Shown here one piece after another: positions 12,437 to 24,898 of a DNA stretch of 64,000 nucleotides. Every line of letters begins with the position of its first letter. The stretch's first letter is position 1. A program made the position numbers and the translations under genes. Below the pieces are notes generated by a model. It worked only from the letters and a program-made list of their open reading frames with translations, did no database searches and was not told the origin of the DNA. The DNA comes from Linnemannia elongata (taxonomy: Eukaryota; Mortierellomycota; Mortierellomycetes; Mortierellales; Mortierellaceae), in contig JAXBDG010000019.1 in NCBI GenBank assembly GCA_036320915.1, positions 1,054,001 through 1,118,000 of the forward strand. Reading direction: 5' to 3'.

Positions 12437-12629
12437 TGGCGAACACGCTTTGCTGTTTTTTTCGCTAGTGGCTTAAAAGTCAGAGCGTAATATCATGTCT
12501 GTGACATCCGTCATGTGACCCTTGAAACAAAATTGGTGGCGTTCATCAGCTGACATGTCCATCAGCTGACATGTTCCTTGTTATAAGATCATAACTGTCA
12601 GAGTCAGACGGAAATCCAACAACACAAGT

Positions 12630-12701
12630 TCCTAGTTGGTCCAGTGGTCAGGATTTGTCGCTCTCACCGACAAGGCCCGGGTTCGATCCCCGGACTGGGA
12701 A
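12630..12701 (+). tRNA. tRNA-Glu (anticodon CTC)
   Basis: The acceptor stem TCCTAGT/ACTGGGA pairs over 7 bp with one G-U. The D arm reads GTCC-AGTGGTCA-GGAT. The anticodon stem TGTCG/CGACA holds the loop CTCTCAC, anticodon CTC. The T arm has the CGGG stem and GTTCGATCC loop. The body matches eukaryotic tRNA-Glu and has no intron. A run of T follows at 12739-12746, a plausible Pol III terminator region. A MITE starts 70 bp downstream. Confidence 0.95.
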
Positions 12702-12771
12702 TATCTTTTGCTCTTGATCCCTGCTGGTGTCGAGTGCCTTTTTTTTAGTCGCTCCGGATTGCCGAGAGTAA

Positions 12772-13199
12772 GGAATATTCCACTTGGCAGCCCGGGTTGC
12801 TCGTATTATTCGACAACCACCCTACTAAGTCCATGCAACTTACTTTTTTTGTTTTTTTTTACACAGCACCTTGTTGCAATATCACAAGCTCGTTACTAAT
12901 GTGTTCAATTCGTTGCCCTGCTTCCTGTGGTTCAATTCATGGAGTTCGTGTCCCATATCGTTTTCACCACGGCTTGTCAGTATCTAAAAAGTGATAATTT
13001 CAACCAAAACGCTTCAATGATCTACTCTGAGGACGCGCAAATGATGCTCCGAGGGAGCGCGAAGGGAAGCAAGCTATCTCCATGAGTTTGGCCTCTCCTG
13101 TCCATGTTTTCGTCTTGAAAACAAAAAAAGTGAGTTACATGGACTTAGTACGAAGTTGTCGAATAATTCGAGCAACCCGGGTTGTCAATTAGGTTAACC
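12772..13199. mobile_element. Mutator-like MITE with long TIRs and 10-bp target duplication
   Basis: The left end (12772-12845) and the reverse complement of the right end (about 13128-13199) align as imperfect terminal inverted repeats of about 74 bp. The best conserved core is ACCCGGGTTGCTCG / CCCGGGTTGCTCG, followed by ATTATTCGACAAC and ACTAAGTCCATG. The element is bracketed by a perfect direct repeat CCGAGAGTAA at 12762-12771 and 13200-13209. TIRs of this length with a 9-11 bp duplication are typical of the Mutator superfamily. The ~285-bp interior has no transposase ORF, so the element is non-autonomous. Confidence 0.8.
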
Positions 13200-13209
13200 C
13201 CGAGAGTAA

Positions 13210-13760
13210 AGCATGTCGAAGGAGGCATTCGTGTTGTCTACAGGAGTCTGCCATAGACCTTAGTATAATACATAGGAGCACAAGCGTGGCTGATGGCAAC
13301 TCTGTACGCCTTGACGACATACTCACCACTGAGGAAAGAGAGGAGCTGCGCTCTATCCTATCACAGCCGTGATCGTCGCCGATCTGCGACAGAGATTGAT
13401 GGGACTGAGAGCATTGAATCAAGTATAGAAAGTCGGTGGTGTGAGTGGTGTATTCATTTATTTTGTCACAAAGTGATCAATCAAAGTGGAGTGGGGAGGA
13501 AGGATGATAGAGCAATGGGAGAGGAATAGAGGAAGAGGATACAATTACAAACGCAATTAATGAGAAAAGATAGTCAAAAGGACAATGAATAATATGCAAG
13601 AGAAGACAAGGAAATAGTACTATGCAGTGAACAAAGAAAGAGGTGGAAAAAAGGCAGGCAAACATAAAACTCTATACATTACAATGTGGCATCGACAAAT
13701 AACAGCGGAGCCATTGAGAGCAGCAGCAAGGTATGGCGAGAGCAAAGAGTACTCGGTGCC
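13210..13760. other. Intergenic region, no gene seen
   Basis: Purine-rich on the plus strand from 13490 to 13660. It lies downstream of the histidine kinase stop codon and probably includes its 3' UTR. Nothing else is recognised. Confidence 0.5.
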
Positions 13761-16700
13761 CTAGAGAACTAGCTTGCGGAGGGTCTCACTCAGCCTCTTG
13801 AAATCGACAGGTTTGCTGAGATACGACGTGAATCCGCTGCTTAGACACTGCTCTGCCACGTTCGCCATTACGTTGGCGCTCAGTGCCACAATGGGGATCC
13901 TCTGTTCACCATCCTCCAGATGTTCGTCCTCCCATTGACGGATCGCCCTCGTCGCCTCGTACCCATCCTTTCCTGGCATAAACAAATCACACTAGATGTG
14001 TGTAATATGAAAAAGTGTCAGTTATCGAGTACAACTCGTATCACTCGCGTAGAATAGTAAGCAGCAGTGCCATATCATATGTAAAAGGGCTTACGAGAAT
14101 GAGAGAAAAGTGGCCTTTGGGCTGGCTCTTGAACTTGTCGAGACACTCGTTGCCATCGTTGGCGATGACAAGCTCAGCCCCGACCATCTGGAAATATCTT
14201 CGGATGACCTTTTGGTTGGTAAGGTCGTCTTCTGCCAGCAGGATCCGAATGTTCTTGCCCTCCATCGCATCATGCATCTGACTAAAAATCTCCTTCTGGC
14301 TCACCACAACCTGCTGTGCCGTCCTCCGCTTCACGCTCATCTTGCCATTACCAGCAAGGCCTCCAAGACCCCCACCAATGGTTCCATTGGGGCTCGTAAG
14401 CGTCTCCTGGTGAGTCACAATATCGGCAAGCGCCACATGCAGCTTGGCCTTGGTTAGAGGCTTGAACACCCACTCGATGTTAGAGGGGATCACCTTGGGC
14501 ATCGAGGCTTCTAAGGACGACTTGGCAATCTCCATCGACGCCTCTTCCACCTTCACAGCCTCCATCACCGCAGCTCGTTGAATCGGCGTCGTGATCACAC
14601 AAGTTACCACAGTCGGCTCCACCAAGACTCCGTCCTGCTGCATTGCCGAAAAAATGTCCATTACAGACATGTAGGAAGCCAGATTGATGACCAGGTAGTT
14701 GTACTTGCCAGCCTTGGTTGCTACCTTGCGTCCACCAACCAAAAACTCCACGCCTTCTTTCAAGTCCGTTGCAACGTCAATTAGAGGGTCAAGTTTCTTG
14801 GGAACCAGCTGCTTGATCAGGTGCAAGATCGTCTCTCGTGCATGCAAAAGGTCTGCAACAACCAGGATTCGAGCCTGTTCGGGAGCATGATTCGCGGCTG
14901 TAGAGCTGGTGATACCGGTAGTGTTCGTTAACGACCCTACAGATGAGTTGGCGGTCGACATCGACGACTGCTTTGACTCGATAGAGGATCCTGCCGAGTA
15001 GGACGATGATGACGACGATGATGAACTTTCAGAGTTGGGCAGAACATCCGGTCGAGTCGTACTCGCCAGAGCTGCATTCGCCTTCCTGTTCTCAGCAACA
15101 AGAGCCTTACTCTCCAAGACTTTGGCCGGAATCGCCAGCTTCATATCGAGTGCTGGGTTAGGCAAACTGGCAGCAATCACCGCTACAGCTGGTGGTTCGC
15201 CCATAGGAGGATTAGACGGAGTAAGCTGACCCACTTTGAGGTATCGGCGGTCGTCAAGGATGGATTCTGTACGAGTCATTGCTGTAGCAACATCCCCTGG
15301 GGGGGACTCGGTCGTTGCAGTGACAGTCGTGGCGGTTGTTGAGGCCGTTGTCGCAGCGGAGCGTTGCTCGGGCTGGTCCTCCTCGTCAATAGCCAGTGTC
15401 AAGTCTGCAGTCAAAAAATCCCCTCGCTTGATCTTCTTTGTCGCCGATTCCAACGCCTTGGTGGCCGTCTTCTTGGTGCTTTCAAAGTCTGGCTCCGCAA
15501 AGCACATCTCGCCTGGGATCAACTTGAGTCCGGTGACATGTTTTAACAAGGCTGGATCCGAAACACGCTTTGAATCCTTCATCAGCGGAGGTTTGCTAGC
15601 AAACGATCCCACTCCTGATCCTGCTCCCGATCCCAATCCCGCTCCCGAAGGCAACTTGGCGGCTTTGAAGGCTGGCTTGCTGAAGTTCTGCATCAAGCCG
15701 TTGACTCGAATGTCCTCAGAGGCTATGGGGGTCGTTGCCCTAGCAGTGACATTAGGCGGTGGAACCCGAGCAACAAACGTGAACGAAAACTTGCTTCCTT
15801 CACCCTTGACACTCTCGCAAGCAATTTTTCCGCCATGAAGCTCGACGAACTCCTTGCTCAGGACCAGTCCCAGACCGGTGCCTCCGTGCTTCCGAGTCGA
15901 AGATGTATCAACTTGAGAGAAAGGTTTAAACATCACCGCTCGCTCTGACTCGTCAAATCCCTTGCCGGTATCCGAAATCTCAAATTTGATCGTCAGCACG
16001 TCTGGATCTGCATTGGGTTTGGCTGGAACCAATGAGCAGCGAGAGAACACTTCTCCATGCGATGTAAACTTGATCGCATTCTACATACAGATATTCACAA
16101 CGAAGAAGGTAAGCAAGCGTTATTCGCCACTCGCATTGTTACCTCCCTCCATGGACGCAGATCCACCAGAAGGGAGGAAAATGATGACAATGATGACGTG
16201 GACACAAAAACACACACTGGCAAGAGCACCTACGCCGATAATGTTGATCAAGACCTGGCGCAGTCGCACGCGGTCTCCAATAACCACCTCAGGGACCTCG
16301 TCCTCGACCAAGAACCCCAGCTCCAGACCTTTTTGAATAGCCAGAGTACTGAGGAGTTCGTTCGCACCTTCAGTCATGGCGTGAACGCTAAACGGCTCCA
16401 TCTCCAGCTTCATCATTCCGGCTTCGACCTTGGACAAATCTAAAATGTCGTTGATCACCAAGAGCAAGGCGTCGGCAGATTGCTGCACGGTGTGAACATA
16501 GTCCAACTGTTCACTCGTCAGGTCCGTTGTGATCAAAAAGTTGATCATGCCCGTAATACCGACCAAAGGCGTCCGGATTTCTATGAGGGAACAATAGAAA
16601 GCGGGCAGTGATAATGAGCGAAATGTAGAGCAAGAACATGGCATCTGCATCCGTCATCGTGTGGGGATTTATAAATACATATCACCACATAATTTTAGCA

Positions 16701-19700
16701 CGAAATATTTGATGCTTACCATGAGACATATTGGAGAGGAAGCGGGTCTTGCTCTCGGTCGACTTTTGGGCAGCGTCGTGGGCCTCCTTGAGTTTGTGTT
16801 CCAGTAGCTTTTGATCGTTGATATCGGTGCAAGTTCCAAACCACTTGCGACCCTGCTCTACAACCTCGACGCTGATACATTTGACGAGAAACCATCTGTA
16901 CTTGCCGTCCTTCCGCAAGAGGCGCATCTCCGTCTGGTACGAGACTTCTCCAGGACCTTGGCCAAATGCTGTCCCGGGGGAAGTCGATGGCTTGTACTCA
17001 GGGTCTTGATCACCGAGCGAAGGAGGACCGATGTTGTCCTCAGAGATGTTGGTCGGCAAGAAACATTTGGCGCGGTCATCCGGGTGACTAGAACAATGGT
17101 TTCAGTGATTAGCACGGTTAGCACATCGATATTGTTGCCAATGACTTTCATCAGGCAACCACTGAGTTGCTGTTCTTACACATGGTCCATGAACCCCAGT
17201 CCAGAAGCCTGCTCAAAGACCTGTCCTGAGAAGGTGAACCATTTGGCGTTGGCATAGGTCAAGCCAACCTGAGGAGCCGCCGTGAACACAATCTGGGGAA
17301 TCGCCTCAGCCAGCAAGCGATATTTTTTCTGTTATTGAAAGTCAACGGAGAATGGGTGGCAGGTGTTAGTCAAACGACGCAGGCTACAATTGAACACGAT
17401 TCTTTAAAAATGAGCAGTCGACTGATAAGCTCCTGCTGCATGTACCTCGTTCAGTTCCAGTTCCACCTGACGGTTCAACTGGAGCTCCGCAATCTTTTGG
17501 TCGTGAATGTCCGTGCTTGTTCCAAACCACTGTACAATGTGGCCACCGCAATCTCGAACAGGGACCACCCTGCCCAAGAACCAGCGGTATTGACCGTCAA
17601 ATCGACGCACTCGGTACTGGGCATTGAACATCTCTCCCTTCTCAAAGCTGTCCTTGAAGAGTGGTTGGAACTTCATCTCGTCGTCCTTGTGAAGAATACC
17701 TGTCCATGGCTTATGGAGTAGGTGCGGGAGTGGAGTGCCAGTATACTGCATAGACCGCTGATTGAGCCAAGTCAGACATCCTGTTTGCGGCGAGAGCGTG
17801 CTATTGAAATAATATATATATTAATGTTTGTTGTCAGACTCAACACATTTTCAAGTTCTTTGTCGCAGGCAGCATCATTTTAGGGTCAATCCTTACAAGA
17901 CGTGATGGGCGATGGCATCCACAATCATGCGGAGGAGTCGGGTCCTGGGAATTTGAGCAGGACCTCCTTTCTCAGCGAAGCCATGGTGACGTTTCTTATG
18001 CTTCCGGCCAGTGGCGTGCCTATCGTGGTGCAGTCCAGGAGAAGCCAGACTGGTGTCGTCGCTGTTGAAACTCCAGCCGCTGCCATGTCTGCTCAGCGGT
18101 GCCCTCTCCTTTTCAAACTCTTCCCGAGTTGGCGCCTTCCACTGTGACTTGAAAGATCCTGCCTCTAGCTGTCCAGGAAATGCCCGATCGAATGTCCTTG
18201 GGTACTGTGCAGATGGGGAAGCTACAGGCGATGGTTCAGGTGAAAAGGCTGCAGGTCGGCTGGATCCAGGGTGATCCAGAGATGCATCGAATTGATGTGG
18301 GGCGAATCCAGGCATACTGGGCGTGTAAGGTGAACTGGGGACTGGGCTTTCTGTTGGTGGCACCTGGGGCTGATATAGTTTCGCATGGTCCTTGACACTC
18401 TTGCGTCTCCTTCGAACACCTGAGCGTTTGCTAGTTGAAAAAAGATGGCGCTTTGATGTGCCGGAGGGTGATACCGAGTGAATAGAGCCGAAATAGGGAG
18501 ACTCCTGACCTGCCAAGCTAAGATCGTTCTCTGTCGTGCGTGGGTTGGGGAGCGACACTGGCTTTTTGTCTGTTTCTTCTGTTTGGAGAGTTTGCCACAT
18601 CCCATCCGGGCCATCGGACTCTTCCGTTTCGGGCATATTAGGCGAAGACTCTGCTCGACGGTGACCATTCGCCCAATTGTTAAGTACTGCGCCGTCAATG
18701 TGGTGCTGCTGAGTACCTTTAGCGCCCTGATGTTGCTTTCCGAGCATTCGCTTAGTCTGGGGTGCGAGAGGGCAGGTAGCGCTTCCTGTAATGTCCAGGT
18801 TGAGCAAGTTGAGGCTACGGTGAATCTCGTCCGTGGTTGAATCCAGATTGTAGAAAGATTCAGGCTGTTTGACATCAGACAGGGGGTCGCCTTTGCTGAA
18901 TCGTTCAGGATCAGGCGACTGGAGCATGAAGGGGTTGAAGGGCGAGTCGCTTGGCGTGGACGCAACCGAGGTGTCAGACTCTATCCTGGTGAATGTGGAG
19001 GGGCTCTGGGCGTCAGCGTCATGAGGTTCAGTGCGGCTGCTCTTGGTCGAAGTCGCTTGGCGATCCATCACAACGGATAAGTCACCAACAGGCATGTCCC
19101 TTCGCAGCGCAGGCCTTTTTGGTGGTGCAGCTGAAGGTGTGGTTGATGAGATGGTGGGCGTCGAAAGTGGGTTATCCCGAGATATTGACGCTGGCACAAC
19201 CGGGTCCGCAGAATTCGACTGCCCAAAGAGAGAGGGCTGTTTCGACCGAGAGTATCCCGATTTTCCGTTGACAGGTGGATGGTCCGCTTTGGGTGTCGCA
19301 AGGTCTGAGGGTGTCATGTCGTTGGTGTCCTTCATCTTCCGCCTGATTGAGTCTGCAAAGGTTTCGTTGGTGCGGGAACTTTCGCTCATGCCAGAGGTAC
19401 TGAGTTCGCCCCATCGATTCGACCTGGCGACCATATCCTCCAGTCGAAGCGCATTTGTGATCTGATTGGCCAAGAATGGGTTGAGCTCTGTCAAGATGTC
19501 CAGCGCCTCTGGTGGATAGGGAATTTGGTCCGCAAGAAACGATACAATGGCGACTGGCATGGCTGGAGGTCGATGATGCCTGATATCCGAGGGCAAATAG
19601 CGCTGGTTATTGTGGTCAGTCGAGCGGTAAAGTGGGACATGGATCAACGACCTAGCATGAGCCATGGCCGAGGGTGGCGGAGGGGGTAGGGGTGGTAGGG

Positions 19701-22700
19701 ATGGTAGTCCATGCGATTCTCCCGTAGACATTGGAGGTCTGGAAGATGTGCAAAGTCGCCCTTGAGGGTCCTTGTGATCCGAAGGACTGCAGCTGTCGTC
19801 TTCTGTTGACTCTGATAAGGGGTCAGGCGGATCAAATGTGTCGTCGTCCATGGCAGGATAGGATGTCAATGGCTGGAAGAAGAACGGGTTGATGGTTGGG
19901 TCTTCCTTGATGATATTGGGTGATGGTGCCGGAGACTGTGACCAGGTTGGGTTGAGTCCCTGAACAAAATCTGCGTATCCTGCCTTGGACTGGGCTGCGA
20001 CAAAGTTAGCTGCGTTGCTGAATGCTCCTGACATGGCCGACTCGACAGGAGGAAAATACGATCCCTCAGAGTCATAACGAGATGAGCTCGAATCCATGTC
20101 TAGGACATGACAAAAGAGAAGGAGAGAAGAGAGGGGGAAAAAAGCGTCGATTATGTCGGTCAGTAACTGCGTTTTGTCGCGTATCCCTTTTTATTCTTGT
20201 ATGTCTTCCGTTTTCTCCGTCAACACGATCCTATCCTGCGTCGATAGTAATTGCTTGTTTCAAGTAATGTTGTTCCCTGTCCTGTCCTGTCCAGGAGGAT
20301 GCGGCCTTTTTTGATTGCGTTATTTCTTCTCGCCTTTATTCCTTGCTGTGTTTGAGATCAGTGGATACAACTCCTTTGGCGTGCTTTGTAATGACGATGG
20401 TGGTAGTGGCGTTTCGCGGTATGAGTGGGTATGTGTGTGGTGTGAAGCCGTAGGATGGAGTGGTGTTTGTTGCTTTAATTGTGCACTATTGCGGCAGTGT
20501 ATGGGTGTGCGGAGAAAAATGAAATCGATGACGGTGACAAAGTTGTTGTTTTGTCGTGCTGTCTACCCTTTTGTGCATGTGTGTCCTCCGTCTGTGTGCA
20601 TGTGCTGTATCAATTGCTCTCCTTTTTCTTATTTGTCTGTGTGTCTGACCGTCAGTCTTCCTTCCTCGCCTCCATCGCCCAATTCAGTCATTCTCCTATT
20701 AGAATAACAACAAAAGCAACAACAGCAAAGAGCAATCGCCGTCATCTCTTGTCATCTCTTTCACAAGATCATACCTGAACCAGCATCGTTTTCAAAGCCC
20801 GAGGTGGCCGCTGAGGCGTTATTACGCAGACCATGAGTTTTGACAGCGCCGCCGACTTCGATCTCAACTCCATTCATTCGCCGAGCTGTTGTTGTTGGAT
20901 CGGTGTCGGTGTAGGAAGAGTCGTCGTCGTCGTCGTCATCGGTGAGAAACGGCGGGCGGGTCTTGTGACTCCTCCTCCGGCTGGCTTTTGAGCCGACGTA
21001 TTCTCGGGTGAGGACAACAGTTTTCCCTGCCCGGAGGATGCTGTCGATCGTGTGCTCGTTCAAGAGGGGTTCAGGGTCGTATTCGAGCGATTGGAGGTTG
21101 GAAAAGCATTCCGTGCCGTTGGAGTGGACGCCATAGGCTCTGAGGTTAGATGACCGCGAGTGTTTGATGGCTGAACTGCTTGAGGACGAGTAGGATGAGG
21201 CGGTTGAGGCCGATGATGAGTATCCGGCATCGAGCGGCGCATGAATGCTCCAATAGTCGCCGTGGTAGTCCTTGCTGTCGGGGATATAGTCGAGGGATGA
21301 CGAGGAGGAGGGGACCTCGTGTGCCGTGAATTCGAGGCGAACATGTTGACGACTAGAAGAGGAAGAATTGTTGCTTCGGATATTGTTGTAGCTATTCGAG
21401 CTATTGGTGGCACTGTTGGTGTTTTTGCTGTTTCTGTTGTTGTTGTTATTGTTGTTGCTGGTTGCTGTAAGAGAGGAAATGTCGTCATAGGGGTGTGAGA
21501 GGTGGTCGTGGTGGTCGCTGTTAGACGAAGCTTCCTTGGAGACAGGGCGGTTATTTGTTCTAATATGTATACTAATATCATTGCCACTCCCGCTCTGCGT
21601 GCTAGTATTGACACTTGTGCTAGTGTTGGTGCTGTTGCTGTTGAACTGGAGACTGGGATTGGGATTGTTGCTGTTATGGTTGCTGAGATTATTACTCCGG
21701 TTGTTGTGTGCTTGTGCTGCTCGCCTCCTAGAGAAGGAGGAGGAGGAGGAAGAGGTGGAAGAGGGGGAGGAAGAGAATGACGACGATGACGACGAAGGGA
21801 GAGGCAGCGTCGAGAGAGAGATACGGGGGCTCTGATGAGGATGATGATGTAGATGCAATGCTGGGCTGCTATCTTGGGAGGACGGTGTCGCGCTTTTCTG
21901 GAGTCGATGGTGGTGGTGCGCAAATTCGTCCTTGGGCGTAACGGTGTTTTCATCCAGGAAGTGATACTTGTAGTCCCAGTGGGCCTTGAGACCCCAAGGA
22001 CGGCTCTGATGGAGGTTGTTTTCGATCGAGGACGAGACGGCGGTGGGATCCTGCGGTAGACACAGGGTAATGCGGGTGGCGTGAAACCGCTGGGAGAGGA
22101 TCTCGGTGATGGTCTTCCAGAGACGGTGGATCTCTATATCTGCGCTCACAGTCAGTGACAGTTCCTGAACAGGCGGGAATGCAGGATCGGGCGTCTGGGC
22201 GACCATGGAGTCAGTTGATGGTTTGAGGGGGTTGTTGTTGCTGTTGCTGCTAGATAGTTGCTGGTGCAATAGCAATGACTGTGGTGGTGTGGCGGACGAG
22301 GACGAGGTCAGGGACGAAGAGACTGCCTGTGATTGTAGTTGTTGCTGACGATCTAAAGCGATTGGGGGCTGTACAATGTATTGTGTGGGATGGAATGAGT
22401 AGAGGGAATGATGGATGGGTGGAGGAGTGGGAGGGAATATTGAGATGGAGAGATGGACAATGAGAAGTGAGAAGGAAAGAAGTAAAGGGAAGAGACATGC
22501 AGTGACAGGTGAGGTGAGGTGAGGGAGGCGATAGGACAGGAAGGGGAGTGAGAGAGGAGGGGTAAAAAAGAGTTAATAGGACATTTTTGGTCGCGCAAAC
22601 AGCGAGAGCACACACTCACACTCTTGTCCTGTTTGTCACCTAATAATAATAGTAATAATAATGATAATAGTTTACATGGTGCAAGACATGGTGGTTGGAG

Positions 22701-23176
22701 TGTTTGTGCTTGTCGTCGTCGTCGTCGTTGCTGTTGTTGATAAAGCTATTGTTGTTATTATGTTGGTCACGGAGAGGAGGAGAGAGAGAAGGGTATGAAG
22801 GTGATTGAGCGTTGTTGGGTGGGAGAGTTGGGGATGAGCAGGAATGGGCAGAATAGGAATGCAGCAAGTCGAGATGAGAAGAAGAAGAAGAGGAAGAAGA
22901 AGAAGACGAGGAAGAAGAGGTAAAGGTAAAAGTAGAAGCAAGAGGAGGAAGAGAAGAGAGAGTAGGAGTGTTTGCTTTGCTATTGAAGTTGCTGTTGCTG
23001 GTATTGATATAATTGATGATATTGGGAGAGGAGGAGGAGGAGGAAGATACAGCTGTTGATATGTGTGCTGCTGTTGATGAGGATGTAGAGCGAGGGGAGT
23101 GAGGGGTGGAGGTATGAGCGTGCTGTTGTTGTTGTTGTTGTTGTTGTTGTTGCTGCTGATGCTGCTGTTGCTGCAT
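13761..23176 (-). CDS. Large hybrid sensor histidine kinase, GAF-like/PAS/PAS/HisKA/HATPase/receiver
   Basis: Phase-consistent exons: 20099..17897, 17800..17446, 17328..17180, 17087..16720, 16580..16234, 16080..14095 and 13991..13761. From the Met at 20097 they encode 1,878 residues. Order: ~730 residues of Ser/Pro-rich sequence; two PAS domains with PAC motifs (RFDGQYRWFLGRVVPV and RKDGKYRWFLVK); H-box NMSHEIRTPL near residue 1023; HATPase with N box NAIKFT, DTGKG, FKPFSQVD and GGTGLGL; a long Ala/Ser/Thr linker; a degenerate receiver-like segment; and a C-terminal receiver with phospho-acceptor Asp in LCDLFMPG. A strong acceptor just before 20099 accepts in phase from a GTATGA donor at 20774, adding an upstream exon with a GAF-like segment (IHRLWKTITEIL, SRPWGLKAHWDY). 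A poly-Gln/Ser exon starts at the ATG at 23176. The extreme 5' splicing and the merge into one gene are inferred. The role is phosphorelay sensing; the signal is unknown. Confidence 0.8.
23110..23174 (-). repeat. CAG/CAA trinucleotide repeat encoding poly-Gln
   Basis: A run of CAA and CAG codons directly follows the candidate ATG at 23176. It gives a Gln tract broken by His, part of the low-complexity N-terminus of the histidine kinase gene model. Confidence 0.8.
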
Positions 23177-24898
23177 GGCCAGTGTTTTTATACAAGTGTG
23201 AAAGGATAAACAGCAGAGAAGTGATATTCAGAGGAGGGGATGATGAATGATGATGGGTCAATCGGTGTGTTGTTGTATTATTATTGTTGTGGGTTGTGGT
23301 GGTGGTTGTGGTGGTTGTGGAGATCGGTGTAGCTGTTATAAGAAGGGATGGATAAAGGTAATGAGTGCTGCAAAAAAGAAAGAAAGAAAAAAAAAAAAAA
23401 AAAGAGAGAAAAAGGGATCAACAAAACGACGAATAGGTTTCTTTAGTCATAGGAATTCCTTGCGAGTGGGGGCTTACTACAACTTCAACAACGGCATCGA
23501 TTGGATTGAAAATGAGTGAAGGGCTGACAAAAAAAAAGAAAAAGAAAAAGAAAAAGAAAAAAGAGTGGAACAAAGAGAACGACGGAAGAAAAAAAAAAAA
23601 AAAAAAGGTCAAAGACGTGACAAGTCAAGACACCAAAGACAAGACGACAAAGAGAGACTGAACAAGAGGAGACCACGAACAGGTACAAGAAACGAAGGAG
23701 GCTAGCTTGATTAAGCACTAGCTCTGCCTGTTGCCTTTGCTAGCTAGTGAGGGCATCTCCTCTCTTAAGCTTTTGCGATGCGCCACTTACTTGAAGGCAA
23801 TAAAAATAAAATAAAATAAAACGCGTTTTCTCGTATCAATTGGCAGTCGAGAATGATTCGTGAGAGGTTTTCACTGGGTTAGGTTGGGTTAGTTTGGGTT
23901 AGCTGGACATGAAGATAATGGTTGTCAATAACGGGAGTCGGCGTATGTTCGTGGCGATGGTGAGGAATGATGGCATGGTCGATACTCGTTCTTCTTCTTG
24001 TTGTTGATGTTGCTGGACATTAGAAGGATGGGACTGAGAACAAATCAACAGCTGTCTAGGGCCATTATTCGGGAATGCCAACACTTTTTGCAGAAACGTG
24101 TGTGTGCGTGTGTTTGAGGAAAGGTGAGCATAAATAAGAAGGTGGTTGAAGAGAATAGATGATATGACAAGGAGAGATAAAAGAGAAAAGCAAGAATGGA
24201 GAACATAAGTAGATGTAGGTATGTGGAGAATGAAGAGAAGGGAAAAGGATAAGGAAGGAAACAAAAGCTGGATAAAGACATGAAAAAAGTCTGCGTGGGA
24301 ACGTGGGAAGAAAGAAGAAAGGACGCCAAAGAGACTCTCATTCATGTTACAGAGCAAGCAATTGCACAGGAATAACCCTTCTTGAGCAGGATTGCAGCCT
24401 TCTATCCATAGCAACAACAAGAACAATAACGAGAACAGCAGCAGCAATTAAAAAGAGATCCAATCAACTGCAGATCGGGATCGGGAGGACAGGAGGGCAA
24501 GCGAAAGAGAGCCAGAGAGCAAGCGAAGGAGAGCCAGAGAGCCAGAGAGCCAGAGAGAGAGAGAGAGAGAGAAAGAGAACGGTGTAAAAAAGGAAGAGGG
24601 GGCCAGATCTGACCTGCATATATGTTGTCTGTATCTGTGTCTGTGTGTCCGATGCTCGCATATTTCAAGAATTGCATCGCCCAAAAGGCAAAGCGCAAAT
24701 GATCCTTCTCCAACTATGTCCTCCTTAGGCCTAGCCCCTCTCCTTCTTTTGAGAGAAATAAAAGGCCCTTAATTTAATCGATATGCTTAGACAAAGACAG
24801 TCCTTTTCCTAAACAATGCTGCTTCTTTTTCTTTTTTAGAGACGACCACACAACACACATATTCCAACATCCCATACCTACCAAAGAACAGGACACCG
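23177..24898. other. Intergenic region between divergent histidine kinase and TRM6 genes
   Basis: Contains A-rich and GAAA-rich tracts (23380-23610), a short run of three TTGGGTTAG-like telomere-type units at about 23873-23904, and a GAGAGCCA/GA microsatellite at 24500-24575. Several overlapping ORFs are low complexity. I see no supported gene. Confidence 0.5.

Noticed and set aside
20315..20778. Plus-strand Cys/Val-rich ORFs between the two histidine kinase blocks
   Set aside because: They lie within the predicted 675-nt intron and are low-complexity GT-rich sequence.
21060..21953. 297-codon ORF overlapping the GAF-like exon in another frame
   Set aside because: It is a Thr/Pro-rich shadow frame of the trinucleotide-rich histidine kinase exon.
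23899..24447. 182-codon minus-strand hydrophobic ORF
   Set aside because: It derives from pyrimidine-rich sequence (Leu/Ser/Phe runs), which yields spurious membrane-like frames.
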